This document shows, one piece after another, positions 61,294 to 64,000 of a DNA stretch of 64,000 nucleotides. Source of the DNA: Pseudomonadota bacterium. GTDB taxonomy: Bacteria > Pseudomonadota > Alphaproteobacteria > Caulobacterales > Caulobacteraceae. Below the pieces are notes generated by a model. The model did not search any database and was not told the DNA's origin. It worked only from the letters and a program-made list of their open reading frames with translations. The translations under genes were made by a program, and so were the position numbers. Numbering within the stretch: position 1 is the stretch's first letter; every line of letters starts with the position of its first letter. The DNA lies in contig JAIUNU010000006.1 in the NCBI GenBank assembly GCA_020161365.1, positions 62,001 through 126,000 of the forward strand, read 5' to 3'.

Positions 61294-61977
61294 TCAGGGC
61301 TGCAGGCGCACCACACCCTCGTCCGTGCCCACCAGGGCTTCGTCGGCGAGGTCTAGGAACAGGCCATGGTCGACGACGCCGGTCACGCTCTTCAGCGCGG
61401 CGGCGAGCGCCGTCGGATCCTCGATCTTTCCCGACGCCATGTCGTAGATCAGGTTGCCCCCGTCTGTGACAACCATGCCACGCTCAGCAGTGCGCAGGCG
61501 CGGCGGCGGCAGGTCGAACTCAGCGGCGATGTCGGCCAGGCGATGGCCCGTATGAACGTGGCCAAAGCGCACCACCTCGATCGGCAGGGGGAACTTGCCC
61601 AGGGCCGGCACCCGCTTGGCCGCATCGGCGATCACGACGCAGCGGCTGGAAGCTTCCCAGACCAGCTTTTCGCGCAGCAGCGCCGCGCCGCCGCCCTTGA
61701 TCAGCGACAGGCCAGGCCCGATCTCGTCGGCGCCATCCACGGTCAGGTCTACAGTCTTCACATCGTCGAGCGCCGCCAGCGGGATACCCAGCTCGCGGGC
61801 CAGGGCGGCGGTGGCGTCCGAGGTCGGCACGCCGCGAATGTCCTTCAGGCCGCGCCCGGCCAGCGCCTTGACGAACCAGGCGGCTGTGGAGCCGGTGCCC
61901 AGGCCGACCACCATGCCAGTCTCGACAAGCTCAGCGGCGGCTTCACCCGAAATACGCTTCTGGTCGTCGGCGCTCAT
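61294..61977 (-). CDS. rpiA: Ribose-5-phosphate isomerase A
   Basis: A 227-residue isomerase of the pentose-phosphate pathway. [47 protein letters not shown] and [11 protein letters not shown] are diagnostic. ATG 61977 overlaps the glmU stop as ATGA; the longer open frame is internal to glmU. Operon with gor connects sugar-phosphate flux and NADPH-dependent redox. Confidence 0.95.
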   Translation of the reverse strand: MSADDQKRISGEAAAELVETGMVVGLGTGSTAAWFVKALAGRGLKDIRGVPTSDATAALARELGIPLAALDDVKTVDLTVDGADEIGPGLSLIKGGGAALLREKLVWEASSRCVVIADAAKRVPALGKFPLPIEVVRFGHVHTGHRLADIAAEFDLPPPRLRTAERGMVVTDGGNLIYDMASGKIEDPTALAAALKSVTGVVDHGLFLDLADEALVGTDEGVVRLQP

Positions 61978-63362
61978 GCCTTCTTGTCCTTCTTCTTGTC
62001 CTTCTGGGCCTGCTTGATGGCCCGGAACTTGGTGGCCCAACCGGCCTTGGTCTTCTGGTCGGCGCGCGACAGGGCCAACGCCCCGTCCTCGACGTCCTGG
62101 GTGATCACCGAGCCCGAGCCGGTCATGGCGCCGTCGCCGACGCGCACCGGCGCCACCAGCGCGCTGTTGGAGCCGATGAAGGCGCCTTTGCCCACGTGGG
62201 TCTCGAACTTGTCGAAGCCGTCATAGTTGCAGAAGATCGTGCCGGCCCCGATATTGGCCTTCTCGCCGACCGACCCATCGCCCAGATAGCTAAGATGGTT
62301 GGCCTTGGCGCCCGCGCCGACCTTGACCTTCTTGACCTCGACGAAGTTGCCGATGTGCGCCTCCGGCCCGATCTCGGCGCCGGGACGCAGGCGGGCGTAG
62401 GGACCGATCAAGGCGCCCTCGCCCACCACCGCGCCTTCCAGATGGCTGAAGGCCTTGATGACCGCGCCACTGGCGACGCTGACCCCAGGACCGAACACCA
62501 CGAACGGCTCGACCACAGCGCCGCCGGCGATCCGGGTGTCCCACGCCAGATGAACCGTCTCCGGCGCTGGCATGGTCACGCCGTCGACCATCAGCGCCTT
62601 GCGTCGGTTCTGCTGCCAGACGGCCTCGGCGGCCGCGAGTTCGGCCTGGGCGTTGACGCCCTGCACCGAAGCCTCGGGCGCGAAGGCCGCGCGGGTCGAC
62701 AGGTGGCGCTCATGCGCCAAGCCGACGACGTCGGTCAGGTAGTATTCACCCTTGGCATTGTCGTTTCGGACGTTGGCGAGCAGGTCGAATAGAACGGCAC
62801 GATCAGCCGCCAGAACGCCGGAGTTGCAGTGCTTGACCTGCTTGGTGGCGAGATCGGCTTCCTTTTCCTCGACGATGCGCAGCAACACATGACCCGGCGC
62901 CAGGATCAGGCGGCCATAGCCGGTCGGATTCTGCGCCTCGAAGCCCAGAACCGCGACATGCGCGCCGTCGGTGATCAGTTCGAACAGCGGCGCGATCACC
63001 GGCGCTGTCGTGAGCGGACAGTCTGCGTACGTGACAACGACATCGCCTTCGAAGTCGGCCAGGGCGTCCTTTGCCGCCAAAACCGCATGGCCCGTGCCGA
63101 GCGGCGGGTCCTGAACCACCGTGGAATCGGGACCAAGACGCTTGCGTACGCTTTCACCCACCTGAGGACTGTGCGCGCCGACCACAACGACAATGCGCTC
63201 GCACCCTAGTCCCTCGGCGGCGTCGATGGCGTGATCCAGCAAGGTGCGACCGGCCAGCTTATGCAACACTTTGGGCGTCGGGGACTTCATCCGCGTCCCC
63301 TGCCCGGCGGCCAGGATGACGGCGGCGCGCGGGCGCGCGGACTTTGGGGCGGGGACGGTCAT
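61974..63362 (-). CDS. glmU: Bifunctional UDP-N-acetylglucosamine pyrophosphorylase/glucosamine-1-P acetyltransferase
   Basis: A 462-residue enzyme making UDP-GlcNAc for peptidoglycan and lipopolysaccharide. The uridyltransferase domain begins [27 protein letters not shown]; the C-terminal left-handed beta-helix ([40 protein letters not shown]) is the acetyltransferase. ATG 63362 is the family start; the open frame to 63542 is not used. It ends with a Lys-rich tail. First gene of the minus-strand operon; divergent from gph. Confidence 0.97.
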   Translation of the reverse strand: MTVPAPKSARPRAAVILAAGQGTRMKSPTPKVLHKLAGRTLLDHAIDAAEGLGCERIVVVVGAHSPQVGESVRKRLGPDSTVVQDPPLGTGHAVLAAKDALADFEGDVVVTYADCPLTTAPVIAPLFELITDGAHVAVLGFEAQNPTGYGRLILAPGHVLLRIVEEKEADLATKQVKHCNSGVLAADRAVLFDLLANVRNDNAKGEYYLTDVVGLAHERHLSTRAAFAPEASVQGVNAQAELAAAEAVWQQNRRKALMVDGVTMPAPETVHLAWDTRIAGGAVVEPFVVFGPGVSVASGAVIKAFSHLEGAVVGEGALIGPYARLRPGAEIGPEAHIGNFVEVKKVKVGAGAKANHLSYLGDGSVGEKANIGAGTIFCNYDGFDKFETHVGKGAFIGSNSALVAPVRVGDGAMTGSGSVITQDVEDGALALSRADQKTKAGWATKFRAIKQAQKDKKKDKKA

Positions 63363-63431
63363 GGCTCTCGCGACTCCCTGGAGGCGAACCAAAGTTGCAT
63401 TAGCCGGGCAATTGGCCGAAACGCCAGACCT

Positions 63432-64000
63432 ATGAACACGCTTCATGACCTGAACGGGGCGACCATCGCCTTTGATCTCGACGGTACGCTGGTGGACACC
63501 GCGCCTGATCTTGTGGGCGCGCTGAACACGATCCTCGCGCAAGAGTCACTGCCGCCCTTACCCTTCGACGATGTGCGGCTGATGGTGGGCCGAGGCGCGC
63601 GCGCCTTGCTGGAGCGCGGCTTCGCAGCCGCCGGCGCGCCGCTCGACACCGAGCACGCCCCCGCGCTCGTCCAGCGCTTCATCGACGTCTATCTTGGCCG
63701 CATCGCCGACGAGAGCGCCCCCTTTCCCGGCGTGATCGAGGTCCTGACCGACCTTAAGGCCGCCGGCGCGAAGCTCGTGGTCTGCACCAACAAGCTGACG
63801 CACCTTTCGGTATCCCTGCTCGACGCCGTTGCTCTGTCGCCCTTCTTTGACGCCGTGATTGGCGCCGACCTCGCGCCCGCCGCCAAGCCAGACGGACGCC
63901 ATGTCGCCGCCGCCATCGCGGCCGTGAGCGGAGACATGGCCCGCGCCGTGATGATCGGCGACAGCGTCAACGACGCGCTCGGCGCCCGCAACGCGGGCGT
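63432..64000 (+). CDS. gph: Phosphoglycolate phosphatase (3' truncated by window)
   Basis: A HAD-family phosphatase, 189 codons visible and open at the window end. Motif [15 protein letters not shown], motif II VVCTNK, lysine KPDGRH and motif [19 protein letters not shown] are all present, the layout of Gph. ATG 63432 is divergent from glmU with 69 bases between. Assignment of phosphoglycolate as substrate is by family; other small phosphates are possible. Confidence 0.88.
   Translation, partial: MNTLHDLNGATIAFDLDGTLVDTAPDLVGALNTILAQESLPPLPFDDVRLMVGRGARALLERGFAAAGAPLDTEHAPALVQRFIDVYLGRIADESAPFPGVIEVLTDLKAAGAKLVVCTNKLTHLSVSLLDAVALSPFFDAVIGADLAPAAKPDGRHVAAAIAAVSGDMARAVMIGDSVNDALGARNAG

Noticed and set aside
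1..64000. CRISPR arrays, rRNA genes, complete insertion sequences
   Set aside because: No regularly spaced direct repeats, no rRNA sequence and no transposase frame seen in the window.

Overview
The window is high-GC, gene-dense alphaproteobacterial chromosome, almost certainly Caulobacter (C. vibrioides/segnis group). The inference rests on the TonB-dependent maltodextrin receptor MalA sitting beside an alpha-amylase, alpha-glucosidase, LacI regulator, MFS permease and glucoamylase, on a PraR-like XRE regulator, on an alphaproteobacterial GTTC-N7-GTTC LexA box, and on many genes coupled by ATGA/GTGA overlaps. I could not run a database search, so species assignment is inference.

Layout. 1-9.4 kb: xseA (5' end outside the window), a DUF2093 protein and an M23 peptidase on +; a lone receiver protein; an LpxL-type acyltransferase divergent from a PraR-like regulator; hisN; a lysophospholipase-like hydrolase and SCP2 protein; then an operon of exported proteins that includes two tandem methyltransferase-like paralogues with signal peptides. 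9.4-20 kb: a small heat-shock protein with a possible RNA thermometer, two paralogous pentapeptide-repeat proteins, gpmA, an operon for sugar-phosphate precursors (kdsD, phosphomannomutase), and a run of exported proteins (amidohydrolase, nucleoside-phosphorylase-like protein, Dabb protein). 19.7-29.8 kb: upp, a two-subunit molybdenum hydroxylase, a DUF47-Pit-Nudix phosphate cassette, an SOS-type endonuclease III homologue, a D-Ala-D-Ala dipeptidase, mmsA and a flavin reductase. 29.8-34.4 kb: a coupled acyltransferase/glycosyltransferase/cupin-like cassette, free-Met-sulfoxide reductase and a universal stress protein. 34.4-36.8 kb: a chemoreceptor.

36.9-49.2 kb is the starch/maltodextrin utilisation locus. 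An exported alpha-amylase and an exported GH15 glucoamylase cut glucans, MalA imports oligosaccharides across the outer membrane, the MFS permease carries them across the inner membrane, and the cytoplasmic GH13 alpha-glucosidase finishes hydrolysis. A LacI-family regulator is divergent from the permease. Repeats of a TTGCAR hexamer, mostly spaced one helical turn apart, lie in the promoter regions of this locus and are the best operator candidates.

49.6-51.3 kb is a decayed, lower-GC accessory island at the 3' end of a CAU-anticodon tRNA gene, with small unknown proteins and repeated motifs. The right end returns to core genes: SIMPL protein, panD, an acyl-CoA synthetase, a two-domain retropepsin-like protease, class II DAHP synthase, and a glmU-rpiA-gor-O-antigen-ligase operon, ending inside gph. 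The strongest undescribed signals are regulatory (phased TTGCAR boxes; hairpins that overlap translation starts of hsp20, hisN and the aspartic protease), plus the exported methyltransferase-like pair and the polysaccharide-type cassette with a HxD...H cupin.
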